Positions 43,515 through 52,074 of a stretch of 64,000 nucleotides of DNA are shown one piece after another. A program made the position numbers and the translations under genes. Position 1 is the stretch's first letter, and each line of letters starts with the position of its first letter. This stretch comes from Roseovarius aestuariivivens (GTDB lineage: Bacteria; Pseudomonadota; Alphaproteobacteria; Rhodobacterales; Rhodobacteraceae). The notes under the pieces were generated by a model. It was not told where the DNA came from. It did no database searches and saw only the letters and a list, made by a program, of their open reading frames with translations. The DNA is taken from the NCBI RefSeq assembly GCF_004761875.1, contig NZ_SJEY01000001.1, forward strand, positions 620,001-684,000, given 5' to 3'.

Positions 43515-44048
43515 ATGAGAGTGTCCGAGCCCATTGAAGTATTATCCTACAGTTTAAGTGCCACCACCCCGATCAGTCTAGGCGAGACTGGCCCTGCGAC
43601 GTTCGACGTGACGCTGCACATAGACGGCAATCTTGACGACGACCTGTCTGGCCTGACGCTTCGGTTCGAGGACGTGTCGAGCCCGGGACAGGTGTTTTCG
43701 CTTTTCGGCATGCCATGGTACGGCGACACGCCCGCCCAATCCGCCGCAGAGCCGGCCAAGGACAATGCGGCGATCTGGGCCCTCTCGAAGGTCATCGAAA
43801 TCTCGAAAATGGTCGAGGGCGAGTTCGTGTTCACCCCAAACGAGGATGGAACTACGACCGCCGAAGGCTGCTATTTCTGCGATGACAATGCGGACGGTGT
43901 CATAGACAGGACCGGCGCCGAGGCGATCCAGAAGTGCAGCTTTTTCACGACGTCGCTGGAGCCGTCGGACAACACGCCGGCATCCGGGGACGGGTTGGTT
44001 GATGAGCTGATCTTCGTTTTTGAAGGCGGGGCGGATCTGATCGCCTGA
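43515..44048 (+). CDS. Hypothetical acidic protein
   Basis: 177 residues, acidic, no signal peptide. Starts with beta-like sequence (SEPIEVLSYSLSATT) and has a possible calcium loop CDDNADGVIDRTGAE at about residues 122-136, plus three cysteines (YFC, KCSFF). CAGGAGG precedes ATG 43515 by eight bases. It stands alone between opposite-strand genes. I do not recognise the family. Confidence 0.7.
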   Translation: MRVSEPIEVLSYSLSATTPISLGETGPATFDVTLHIDGNLDDDLSGLTLRFEDVSSPGQVFSLFGMPWYGDTPAQSAAEPAKDNAAIWALSKVIEISKMVEGEFVFTPNEDGTTTAEGCYFCDDNADGVIDRTGAEAIQKCSFFTTSLEPSDNTPASGDGLVDELIFVFEGGADLIA

Positions 44049-44101
44049 AGAGGCGGGAAGCGGCCGATACCGGGCCGCATCCCGTGGGGTCCGGAGAGGA
44101 T

Positions 44102-44956
44102 CTATGCGGTCTTGGTCTGACGCCGGCGGAGCAAGGCCAGCCCGCCCAGCCCGGCGATCAGCATCCAACCTGCCGCGGGCAGGGGGATCGTGCTTGGCGG
44201 CACGACATTCACGTTGATGCCGGTGCTGGCGATGCTGTTGCCCTGATAGAACGCTTCCAGCTCGATCCGGTAGGACCCGGGCGTCCGGGCGTCGAAGAAT
44301 TCGAGCGGGGTTCCGGCATTATTGAAGAACTCGTAGTTCCAAGAGTTCTGCGCCAGCGAACTGACGCTCAGCAGGTTGGCGTATTCGGCCGCGTCGGCGG
44401 CGACGGTGCCCGCCCCGGCCGCGGTTGTCGTATCGCCAAGAGCATGATCGGCGAAGGGCAGATTGATCGGATCGAATTCAAGGAAATTCGTCCCCGCGGT
44501 CGGATCGCCGTCGAGCCGCAGCATGTAGGTGAGGGCATTGAGCGAGGTCAAATCCTTGGCGGGCAGCCCCAAGAACTGGGAGTCGCTGCCGATGCTCCAC
44601 TCGAAATTCCAAATGGCGGTGCCGGTGCTGCCCGGCGCAAAGCCAAAGCCGGACGGCGGCAGGCCTGCGTCGAAGGTATAGGTGTCGACCCCGTCGTAAT
44701 TGAACGTGTTCTGCGGCTGATTGTTCTGGTCGAAGCGCAGTTTGGCGCGCACGCCGAGTTCGGCCACCGGAAGGTTGCTTCCCAACACGGCCGGATCTCC
44801 GTAGGTGCCGGTGTCGACGGTGAAGTCGCCATTGGCATTGCCGGATCCGAAGATCACATTGTTAGAGACAGACGCGGCCACTGCCGGCTGGGCAATCGTA
44901 ACGACAAGGCTCAGAGCGCAGGCGGCTTTGAGCGCCTTGGTTTTACAAAGTTTCAT
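44102..44956 (-). CDS. VPLPA-CTERM sorting-domain protein (first)
   Basis: 284-residue exported protein. Signal peptide at residues 1-27 (MKLCKTKALKA then ALSLVVTIAQPAVAA). The middle is beta-rich with many Asn/Thr/Gly residues. The C-terminus is a three-part sorting signal: IPLPAAGWMLIAGLGGLALLRRRQTKTA, i.e. a PLPA motif, a hydrophobic segment and an Arg cluster, as processed by exosortase/rhomboid-type systems. Start ATG 44956 gives the signal peptide; the upstream ATG 44995 adds a polar lead. No exosortase gene is in the window. Function of the mature protein is unknown. Confidence 0.85.
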   Translation of the reverse strand: MKLCKTKALKAACALSLVVTIAQPAVAASVSNNVIFGSGNANGDFTVDTGTYGDPAVLGSNLPVAELGVRAKLRFDQNNQPQNTFNYDGVDTYTFDAGLPPSGFGFAPGSTGTAIWNFEWSIGSDSQFLGLPAKDLTSLNALTYMLRLDGDPTAGTNFLEFDPINLPFADHALGDTTTAAGAGTVAADAAEYANLLSVSSLAQNSWNYEFFNNAGTPLEFFDARTPGSYRIELEAFYQGNSIASTGINVNVVPPSTIPLPAAGWMLIAGLGGLALLRRRQTKTA

Positions 44957-45367
44957 GAGTTTAACTATCTCCCCTGGATATGAACCTAGGACCATAGCGG
45001 GCGATGCTTGGAATTCAACCGAAGCTGCCGGGCGTGGTCTGCGGTCGCCGCGCCGGGTCTGTGGAGCCTGTCAGATACTCTCTAACCGGCAACGTCTTTT
45101 TCGCGTCTCCCGCTTTAGCTGCAAGATCGCCCAGCTTGGGTCAACGTCTTAGAAAATTTATGAAAAAATCCTTGTGAAGGCGCTGTCGCCCAGCTTAACG
45201 TAAAAGGAGTGTTGTAGTTTATTGCGCTGTTGCCATCACATGTTTTCATAAATTTCCCCTGACGTTTTTTTCGGGGAGCTTTCCATAGTGTCTTTTTAAG
45301 ACGACAGGCTTGGCGCGCATTTTCATTTTTCCAAACGGTCGCCTGTGCGGGCGGTGACACCTCTTCG
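44957..45367. other. 411-base divergent intergenic region with regulatory repeats
   Basis: No gene is supported. A 44-codon minus-strand frame starting at ATG 45252 has some ribosome-site-like purines but no family resemblance. The region contains direct and inverted repeats (next entry) between the VPLPA protein and the SulP-type transporter, and is AT-rich compared with its neighbours. Confidence 0.55.
45127..45266. repeat. Repeated sequence elements in the SulP/VPLPA intergenic region
   Basis: TCGCCCAGCTT occurs at 45127-45137 and 45186-45196, each followed by AACGT. An inverted pair AACGTC-N5-AAATTTATGAAAA is at 45143-45166 (plus strand) and 45266-45243 (minus strand); 13 bases of the AAATTTATGAAAA core are identical, and AACGTC is conserved at the same distance. 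The layout suggests operators for a shared regulator. Confidence 0.6.
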
Positions 45368-47584
45368 GTGAACAATATAATGATGTTTGAGGCGCCTCTG
45401 CCCAAGATGACTAAATCCACGCCGATTTTTGCGTTCCGTGCGTTTCAATTTGTTATCGGAAGCGTCGTGATCGGCACGATGGCGGTCACGCTGACCTTGT
45501 CCTTTGCGGCGCTGGTCTACACCGGGCCGCTTGCGATGTATCTGGGCACGGGTGCGAGTCTGATCCTGTTCGCGGCCGCGCTCATGTCGGTCATCGGGGC
45601 GCTTACCTATTCGGTCCGCGGATCGATTGCCAATCCGCAGGACGCAACCGCCGTGGTTCTCGGGTCGGCGGCCATCGGTATCGCTTCGTCGAAATCCATC
45701 ACGCCCGACGCGCTTTTCCCGACGATCCTGGCCTTGCTTGCGGTGGCGTGTCTCATGGTCGGAGCAAGCGCCTTTCTGGCCGGCGTGCTGCGCCTAGGGG
45801 CCTTGGTGCGCTATGCGCCCTATCCCGTGATCGCCGGGTTTCTCGCCGCAACCGGCTACCTTCTGGTGATCGGCGGTCTGAGCATCGCCACGCGGGAAAG
45901 CGTCACGGCGTTCAACCTTGCCGAAGTGCTTAAAAGCGTTCCGCTGTCGCGTTGGTTGCCATGGGTGGCGGCGGGTCTCGCGCTGGCGCTGATAACCAAG
46001 TGGTTTCCGGGTGATTTCACGCTGCCTGTTGTTCTCGTCCTTGCCGCTTTGACGTTCTATTCGGCCCTTGCGCTGAACGGTATCTCGATCGAGACCGCGC
46101 TGGCGCGCGACATGCTTCTGGGGCCGTTTGACGAAACGGACACTGGCCGCGTTTTCGATGCCACATTCCTTGCGAAGATCGAGTGGGCCGAGATCCTAGC
46201 GGCGGCGCCGACGCTTGGCGCCGTCACCGGGCTTGCCCTGCTTGGTTCGCTTTTGAACACCACAGGTTTCGCGGTCGTCGTTCGGGAAACCACGGATACC
46301 GAGCGCGACATGCGCGCCACCGGGCTTGTGAACCTTGTGGCGGCGCCGCTGGGTGGTCTGCCCGGATACACTATTTTGGGCGAATCCATCCTTGCCCGGC
46401 GGATGGGCCTTGGCGGACATGTCCCCGGCCTTGTGGCGGCTTTTGCCTGCGCGGGGGCGGCCTATGCCGGAACGGCCTATCTTGCCTATGCCCCGGCGGG
46501 TCTCATGGCCATGATCGTGTGCTACCTTGGCTTTGACCTGTTGGGCAGCTGGCTTTTGACCAGCCGGAAGCGGATGTCGTCCTACGAGTACGTCATCGTG
46601 CTCATGATCGTGTTTGTAACGGCCACGTTCGGCTTTCTCGAGGCGATCGCGCTGGGCACGCTATCGGCGGCTTTGATCTTTGTGGTCACCTACGCCAGAA
46701 CGGATGTTGTGCGCCTGCGCTCCAGCCTCGCGCAACGCCATTCCTGGGTCGAGCGATCCGAGGAGGAGCTGGCGCATCTCAAGGCGGTCGGACATGCCTA
46801 TATCGTTCTGGACCTGTCGGGGTTTCTGTTCTTCGGCACGGTGGACAAAGTGGCCAGCCTGGTGCGGGCCGAGATAAAGTCGGAATCCGAAATTCGCTAT
46901 CTTATCCTCGACTTCCGGCGCGTGACGGGTTTGGACGCGGCGGCGTCGGCGTCCCTGATCGAAATGGTGAGGCTGTGCCGGTCCGCCGGCGTGGAAATCA
47001 CCTTTTGTTCGATTTCGACCGATCTGGAGCGCCAGATCCGCGAGGTCGTGCCCCGCCATGAGCAGCCGCGCATCAACGGATCGCTCAACGCGGAACTGGA
47101 ACGCGTGGAAGACAGGTTGTTGACGGAAGCGTTCGGTTCGGAACGGGCCTACAGGCCCCGCATTCTGGAGCTTGTGCACGGTCTGGAGGAGGAATACGCC
47201 GACAGACCGGACGTCATCCACCGTGTCGCCCTGTCCGAAGGGCAGGAATTTCCGGTCAGTGCGAATGGATCCGACAGCATTTTCGTCGTCTGCAGCGGCA
47301 AGCTGCGCTCAGAGGTTCCAGCAAAGGACGGTCGCCTGAAAACCGTCGCAAAACTCAGGGCCGGGGCCCTGATTGGCGAGCTTGGCTATTACACGGGTGT
47401 GCGGCATTCGGCCTTGGTGGTCGCCGAAACCGTCAGCAACCTTGTGCATATTGACCTGCGGCAGTTGGGCAAATCCCGCTCGGATCACCTGATGGAGTTC
47501 CACAAGGCCTGCGGAGAATGCCTTGCGAGGCGGTTGATCCGGCTGACCGATCAATTGAGCGATCATGGGCTTGGCCCGCGGTGA
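45368..47584 (+). CDS. SulP-type anion transporter with STAS and cyclic-nucleotide-binding domains
   Basis: Up to 738 residues. Residues 25-430 are the SulP/SLC26 membrane part (about 10-12 helices, for example RYAPYPVIAGFLAATGYLLVIGG). Residues 440-560 form a STAS domain: AYIVLDLSGFLFFGTVDKV and LDFRRVTGLDAAASASLIEM. Residues 610-738 resemble a cNMP-binding (Crp-like) barrel: EGQEFPVSANGSDSIFVVCSGKLRSE and GALIGELGYYTGVRHSALVVAE. It should exchange inorganic or organic anions, and the added sensor may tie transport to a nucleotide. The start is unclear: GTG 45368, ATG 45380 or ATG 45407 are possible. Confidence 0.88.
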   Translation: MNNIMMFEAPLPKMTKSTPIFAFRAFQFVIGSVVIGTMAVTLTLSFAALVYTGPLAMYLGTGASLILFAAALMSVIGALTYSVRGSIANPQDATAVVLGSAAIGIASSKSITPDALFPTILALLAVACLMVGASAFLAGVLRLGALVRYAPYPVIAGFLAATGYLLVIGGLSIATRESVTAFNLAEVLKSVPLSRWLPWVAAGLALALITKWFPGDFTLPVVLVLAALTFYSALALNGISIETALARDMLLGPFDETDTGRVFDATFLAKIEWAEILAAAPTLGAVTGLALLGSLLNTTGFAVVVRETTDTERDMRATGLVNLVAAPLGGLPGYTILGESILARRMGLGGHVPGLVAAFACAGAAYAGTAYLAYAPAGLMAMIVCYLGFDLLGSWLLTSRKRMSSYEYVIVLMIVFVTATFGFLEAIALGTLSAALIFVVTYARTDVVRLRSSLAQRHSWVERSEEELAHLKAVGHAYIVLDLSGFLFFGTVDKVASLVRAEIKSESEIRYLILDFRRVTGLDAAASASLIEMVRLCRSAGVEITFCSISTDLERQIREVVPRHEQPRINGSLNAELERVEDRLLTEAFGSERAYRPRILELVHGLEEEYADRPDVIHRVALSEGQEFPVSANGSDSIFVVCSGKLRSEVPAKDGRLKTVAKLRAGALIGELGYYTGVRHSALVVAETVSNLVHIDLRQLGKSRSDHLMEFHKACGECLARRLIRLTDQLSDHGLGPR

Positions 47585-47736
47585 GAGCGGATGCGGAAGG
47601 CCGCGGCGTGCGCTTGGGGCAGGGGGAATTGGTCGGCAAGCGCGGGTTGTGATGCAAGCGGCCCGGCACGTATCCCGGCCCACGCATTGGCCGGAGGGCG
47701 TTTCGATCGCCGGGGCAATGCGGTCGGTGGCGTTGA

Positions 47737-47766
47737 AACGAAAAGGGGCGAGCCCGAAGCCCGCCC
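47737..47766 (-). terminator. Terminator of the collar-domain VPLPA gene
   Basis: On the minus strand an 8-bp stem (GGGCGGGC with GCTCGCCC, one mismatch, loop TTCGG) is followed by CTTTTCGTTT, about 27 bases after the stop. A degenerate copy of this stem and its T-rich tail lies at 49575-49612. Confidence 0.65.
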
Positions 47767-47792
47767 TGTGATCGGGAAGGTTGATGGCCCGG

Positions 47793-49202
47793 TTACGCGC
47801 CTCGCCGCCGCAGCGTACCCAGCCCGCCTATCGCGACCAGAAGCATCCACACAGAGGCCGGGAGCGGGATCGCGCCGCCGACCTGACGTTCGACGGTATG
47901 ATTGTGCGAGGGCAGGTTCGCCGTGGTCAGAACAAACGACTCGGCGCCGAATCTCATGCCGATTTCGTTGCTCAGCCCGCCGACCGGCGTGCGCCCGCGC
48001 AGATCGGGCAGGGCGAAGGTCGTGCGCCCGTCGCCGCCGTACATTGTTCCTAGGAGAGCGAAGAGCGACTGGTTCTGGTTGATCTGCAAAATCTGACCAT
48101 GCGCAAACGCCCAGCCTCGGGGTGCGAAATTCCCCGCAAAGAGCGCGACCTCGCCCAAGAACGGCGTGCCGAAGGAGCCGGTTCCGCCCGGCCCGCGGGA
48201 TGGGAACAGGCCCTCCAGTGCGATCAACCAGTTGAGCGACAGCTCTTGTTGGAGGTTGTTTTCCGGCTGAAAGCCTCCGGCCGTGCCGGTCGTGCCGCCG
48301 GCGGGATCGGAATGGGTGTGCGCCGGCATTTCGGCCAGCGTCAGTGTTTCGCTGTTGACGCCACGCGTCGATCCAAGTTGGCGCGTCTGAAGGCCGCTTC
48401 CGCTACCTGTCCCTGTCACGATCCGGTCTCTCATGTCGGGTTCAGCGAAGGTCGTTCGCCCGTCCCCGCCATAGGTTGTGCCCAGCAAGGAAAACAGCGA
48501 GGAGTTCTGCGATATCTGCACCAGATCGCCGGTTGCGGACCTGTAGCCTAGCTTGTCGAATCCGGTCACGCCGTCGCCGTCGGCCGCTGAGTCGATCGTA
48601 ACGAAAGCCACTGTATCCTCGGGCGCACCGCTGCCGGAGCCTGAACTGTTCGGGAAGATACCTAATTCGACCAGTTCGAAATCGAGCGCCAAGCCGGGCA
48701 TCATGTTCTGGTAGGCTTGGCCGCCGCCCGTCTCGGAACTGGTGCCCGTGCTCGTCGTGTGACTATGCGCCGGCAGGTTGTTTTGGCTGAGCGTCACATT
48801 CTGTGATCCGACCTGCTGGCCGAGGGTGAAGCTGCCGCCCGTCCCGACAACCGTTCGCCCGATCAGATTGGGCAGGCCGAACGTGGTCCGTCCGTCCCCG
48901 CCATAGGTCGTGCCGATCCTGGCGAAAAGCGCGTTGTTCTGCGCGATGGACATGAGTTGCCCCGCGGCCCGTTCAAATCCCCTTGGCACGAAATTGCTGG
49001 CGAACCAGCGGATCATGCCCAGGTCGTCGAAAGGGCCCGACGTCTGGATCAAAGGGGTGAGTTTCAGCGCGGGCTGATCGGTCGAAAATCCTTGGCCGCC
49101 GCCGGTATGGCCAAGGTCGATCGTATCGGCCTCGCTTGGTGGTCCAATGGAAAGGAACGCGGCAAGTGCTGCGCCCACAAACTTTCTGTTAAAATTCTTC
49201 AT
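47793..49202 (-). CDS. Triple phage-tail-collar-domain protein with VPLPA-CTERM anchor
   Basis: 469 residues. After a signal peptide (residues 1-26) come three collar-like repeats, each with TYGGDGRTTF (99-108, 243-252; MYGGDGRTTF at 387-396), a following LPNL/EPDM/LPDL, and a His motif LPAHSH (143-148), MPAHTH (292-297) or LPSHNH (430-435). The collar domain is known from phage tail fibres and MdpB-type proteins. The tail IPLPASVWMLLVAIGGLGTLRRRGA is a VPLPA-type sorting signal. No phage genes are near, so it is probably a host surface protein that binds sugar or divalent metal (inference). Confidence 0.88.
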   Translation of the reverse strand: MKNFNRKFVGAALAAFLSIGPPSEADTIDLGHTGGGQGFSTDQPALKLTPLIQTSGPFDDLGMIRWFASNFVPRGFERAAGQLMSIAQNNALFARIGTTYGGDGRTTFGLPNLIGRTVVGTGGSFTLGQQVGSQNVTLSQNNLPAHSHTTSTGTSSETGGGQAYQNMMPGLALDFELVELGIFPNSSGSGSGAPEDTVAFVTIDSAADGDGVTGFDKLGYRSATGDLVQISQNSSLFSLLGTTYGGDGRTTFAEPDMRDRIVTGTGSGSGLQTRQLGSTRGVNSETLTLAEMPAHTHSDPAGGTTGTAGGFQPENNLQQELSLNWLIALEGLFPSRGPGGTGSFGTPFLGEVALFAGNFAPRGWAFAHGQILQINQNQSLFALLGTMYGGDGRTTFALPDLRGRTPVGGLSNEIGMRFGAESFVLTTANLPSHNHTVERQVGGAIPLPASVWMLLVAIGGLGTLRRRGA

Positions 49203-49967
49203 AATAAATCCCCCCGGAGCCGCATGAATTGCCGGCCTTCCATGAGGGTTGAGTTTATCATGAAATTCAGGAAATCGGTTATATATTCAGCAAATTGAAC
49301 GGTTTGGAGTTGTGCGCCATCCAGTCGATGCACGCCGGTCGAGTGCGTCTTGCACGTTTTGCGACGGTCTTGGCGTCCGGCATGCGACCTGAGCGTGTTT
49401 CCGGATGCTTTCACGCGGTCTGACCTGCGTTTTTCGATCAGATCGGTTCGTTTTGGCCGTTTGATAAGCCGTGCCAGAGCCAGCGCGTCTTGGGCCGTTG
49501 CGTGCCTTGAAAGCCAACGATGTAGCGCGCGACGCGAGGCCCGGCGCGGTCGGGCGTTGACGGACGGGGCGCGTCGAAACGAAAAGGACGAGCACAACAC
49601 CCGCCTCGTGATCGATAATCGAAGGACCGATCTGGCGTCTGCCACCTTGTTCCGCCGTCACATCCAGGCCAGACCGCCGAGACCGCTCAGCAGCAGCGGG
49701 AGATGGGCGAGGAGGGGGGGACGTTCGTAGCTGTCTGCTGTCGCTGCGCCACGGATCCATCAAGACGCCGCATGCAAAGCCGGTCAGGTGCCGTCGTGCC
49801 GTGATCCACGGTCAACCGGGCGAAAATTGTCGAGAATGACGCGTGTTTTCTGTAAGGCGAGATCAAAGAGGCATTGGAAGTTCGGCCACGACACGCAGGG
49901 AGTTGAACTTGATCGCACCTTCTGGCGCAGGTACCCTCTTTGACCAAAAGCAATCGAGGACACCCAG
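49203..49967. other. 765-base region without an intact gene, holding a decayed VPLPA tail
   Basis: Open frames on both strands (for example 49350-49730 plus) look like shadow frames. On the minus strand at 49658-49723 a broken VPLPA tail is visible (next entry). Around 49203-49320 lies the promoter side of the collar gene. Beyond 49730 nothing is assigned until the gene at 49968. Confidence 0.6.
49575..49730 (-). pseudogene. Remnant C-terminus of a third VPLPA-CTERM protein with its terminator
   Basis: On the minus strand 49723-49658 translates as RPPLLAHLPLLLSGLGGLAWM followed by a stop (TGA) and then RRN, which resembles a VPLPA sorting tail whose Arg cluster begins after a new stop. Upstream, the other frame reads TATNVP, so a frameshift in the seven-G run at 49714-49720 would join NVP to LLAHLPLLL. 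Downstream (about 49612-49575) a degenerate stem with CCTTTTCGTTT matches the intact collar gene's terminator. The body upstream of the tail is not recognisable. Confidence 0.6.
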
Positions 49968-50510
49968 ATGCTACGCGTTATGACCTTCTTTGCGGTGCTT
50001 AATGTCGCCGTCGCAACGGCGCCGTCTGTTCGTGCAGAGTCGCCTCCGATCGTAACGCTCTCCGGTGCTATCACTGAGATCAATCGCGGCCCCTCGCACG
50101 AGGACGATCCGACGATGCTGGGTGCGCATGACATCGCTTTCGACGGCGGCTTTGCCGTGACCCGGACCGAACTGGGCGAGCTGCCACAGCAATCAGTTGA
50201 AATCGCAATACCTGGCGGGGAGGGCACGGCCACTTTCACGGGCCCGCGCCTCGCTGATGTTCTGGACATGGCGGGATCAACGGGAAGCAAAGCCCTCATA
50301 ACGGCGCTCGATGGATATGGTGTTGAAATCGATCGTTCGTTCATTGACACGCACACGCCGCTTCTGGCCATAGCGGCTGAAGGTGCGTCCATGGCCATAG
50401 GCGATCTTGGCCCATCGATGATCGTCTTTCCGCCGACCGAGGACGCGGAACTGCAAGAGACTTTCAATTCTTACCAGGTCTGGGCTGTGTTCCACATCGG
50501 CGTGAATTGA
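49968..50510 (+). CDS. Exported protein with a molybdopterin-oxidoreductase-like fold, no Mo-ligand Cys
   Basis: 180 residues with a signal peptide (about residues 1-23, SVRAE). VTLSGAITEINRG, FTGPRLADVLDMAG, ALDGYGVEI and the LAIAAEGASMAIGDLGPSMIVFPP stretch resemble the sulfite-oxidase-type molybdopterin-binding fold. There is no cysteine anywhere, so the usual Mo ligand is missing; it may be a non-catalytic relative. The gene stands alone; no molybdenum cofactor gene is near. Confidence 0.7.
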   Translation: MLRVMTFFAVLNVAVATAPSVRAESPPIVTLSGAITEINRGPSHEDDPTMLGAHDIAFDGGFAVTRTELGELPQQSVEIAIPGGEGTATFTGPRLADVLDMAGSTGSKALITALDGYGVEIDRSFIDTHTPLLAIAAEGASMAIGDLGPSMIVFPPTEDAELQETFNSYQVWAVFHIGVN

Positions 50511-50769
50511 AACCGGATCCATCCGGCGCACTGTCTGAGCCCCTGCCGACCGGACCGCATCTTCTCCGGTAGCGTGCCGCTTTATCTGCTTTGGTCCATT
50601 CGAATTGCCGCATCACCAGACCGCGCCTTATGTAACGTAGGCTTTGCGATTTGGTGGTTCGTCGGTTGCAAATATCGGGCACGGGCCGGCCCCTGAGTTT
50701 CTTCCCCAGCCTAACCGAGGATGTGCTATTCTGTGCCGGGCTGCATGGGCTTGCTCGGGAGGAGTGATC

Positions 50770-51009
50770 ATGAAAATCAGCATCGTTCGTGAAGAAAATT
50801 TTCAGATAAACCAGATACCTAAAGAAGTCATCTTGGAGAAAGAGACGGACCACGTGCCTAACGTGGGCGATATTGTGAAAGTGGGTCATACACTGAACGG
50901 GTTCGAGGCGTTTTCGGTCGATAAGCGGGTCTTCAGGTCAAAGACAGACAAGCAGGACGATCCGCACGCCTTCCAGGAGGTCATTCTTCTCGTCAACGAA
51001 ATTCGCTAG
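50770..51009 (+). CDS. Small hypothetical protein
   Basis: 79 residues with no cysteine and no signal peptide; charged and probably beta-rich (MKISIVREENFQINQIPKEV, then EVILLVNEIR). GGGAGGA stands nine bases before ATG 50770, which decides the start over a longer frame from 50644. It is followed by 284 bases without a gene. No family recognised. Confidence 0.65.
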   Translation: MKISIVREENFQINQIPKEVILEKETDHVPNVGDIVKVGHTLNGFEAFSVDKRVFRSKTDKQDDPHAFQEVILLVNEIR

Positions 51010-51293
51010 GTTTCCGGGTCTCGTCCCTGTCTGACGGCCCCGTGTCGGAGAGGCCTCTGCCGCACTGCGTCAGTCGTCACAGGGCGCGCCCGTCGCAGGG
51101 GCTTGAACCGGGGGATTTTCCGCCCGGACATTTCCCGCGCGGGTGATCGGTGAAAGGACCGGGAGGCTTGGCTGTGCAGCCAGTCTCCGGCGATCCGGTA
51201 TCGCGTGGTTTTCCCTGCTGGCAGGTGACAATACTGGCAAAATCGGAGAAAGAAGTCGTCAGTTTCGGCCGTGTGCGCGACGATCGCCCGCAA

Positions 51294-52073
51294 TCAGGAT
51301 GCGAGAGGCTCACCCGCGAACATCTTCAGTTCCGTGCCGGCCCCTTCCAGTGCGTCCCGGACATGGCGCGCGATCTTGACGGCACTTGGCGTGTCGCCAT
51401 GCAGGCAGATCGTATCGATGCGGGTGGCGATGCGCTTGCCGCTTTCGGTGATGATCGCGCCGTCGCCCACCATCTTGACCATGCGGGCGGCGGCGGCCTC
51501 GGGGTCGTGGATGACCGCGCCGGGCTGGCTGCGGTCGACAAGTGTCGCGTCATCGTTATAGGCGCGGTCCGCGAAGATTTCGCAGGCCGTCCGGCAGCCC
51601 AGTTCCGCCACTGCCGCCTGCTGCGCCGTGCCCGCCAGCACCATGATGACAATATCGGGCGCGACCGACAGTGCCGCCTCGTAACAGGCCCGGGCCGCCG
51701 CCTTGTCCTCGGACGCCATGTTGGCTAGAGCGCCGTGCAGTTTGAGATGTCGCACCTCGGCGCCGGCTGCCCGCGCCATGCCCATCGCCGCGCCCAGCTG
51801 GTAGCGCACGAGGTTGGCAAGGCTCTCGGGCGGAATGGTCATGCGCCGCCGGCCAAACCCCTGCAGGTCCGGGAAGCCGGGATGCGCACCGATGCCGACG
51901 CCCCGGTCCCGCGCCGCGGCCATGGTTCGTGCCATCACGTCCCAGTCGCCCGCGTGCTGCCCGCAGGCGATGTTGGCTGAGGTCACGATGTCCAGAAGCG
52001 CCGCGTCGTCGCCCATTACCCAGGGGCCGAAGCTTTCGCCCATGTCGGCGTTCAGGTCTACCGTGGCTGTCAT
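51294..52073 (-). CDS. pxpA: 5-oxoprolinase subunit A (LamB/YcsF family)
   Basis: 259 residues. PxpA carries out the amide-ring hydrolysis of 5-oxoproline to glutamate together with PxpBC. Motifs: VDLNADMGESFGPW, TSANIACGQHAGDW, GIGAHPGFPDLQGFGRR, HLKLHGALANMA, EIFADRAYNDDATLVDRSQPGAVI and ICLHGDTPSAV. ATG 52073 is one base downstream of the pxpC stop. Last gene of the operon. Confidence 0.95.
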   Translation of the reverse strand: MTATVDLNADMGESFGPWVMGDDAALLDIVTSANIACGQHAGDWDVMARTMAAARDRGVGIGAHPGFPDLQGFGRRRMTIPPESLANLVRYQLGAAMGMARAAGAEVRHLKLHGALANMASEDKAAARACYEAALSVAPDIVIMVLAGTAQQAAVAELGCRTACEIFADRAYNDDATLVDRSQPGAVIHDPEAAAARMVKMVGDGAIITESGKRIATRIDTICLHGDTPSAVKIARHVRDALEGAGTELKMFAGEPLAS

Positions 52074-52074
52074 G

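Noticed and set aside
45115..45252. Small minus-strand gene (44 codons) with an AGGGGAA-like start
   Set aside because: It lies within a repeat-rich promoter region, has no recognisable domain, and the repeats explain the sequence better.
47793..49202. Prophage remnant suggested by collar domains
   Set aside because: No integrase, capsid, terminase or lysis gene is near, and the protein has a signal peptide and VPLPA tail.
49350..49730. 126-codon plus-strand frame in the gene-poor region
   Set aside because: Arg/Ser-rich composition typical of a shadow frame, and it overlaps the minus-strand VPLPA remnant.
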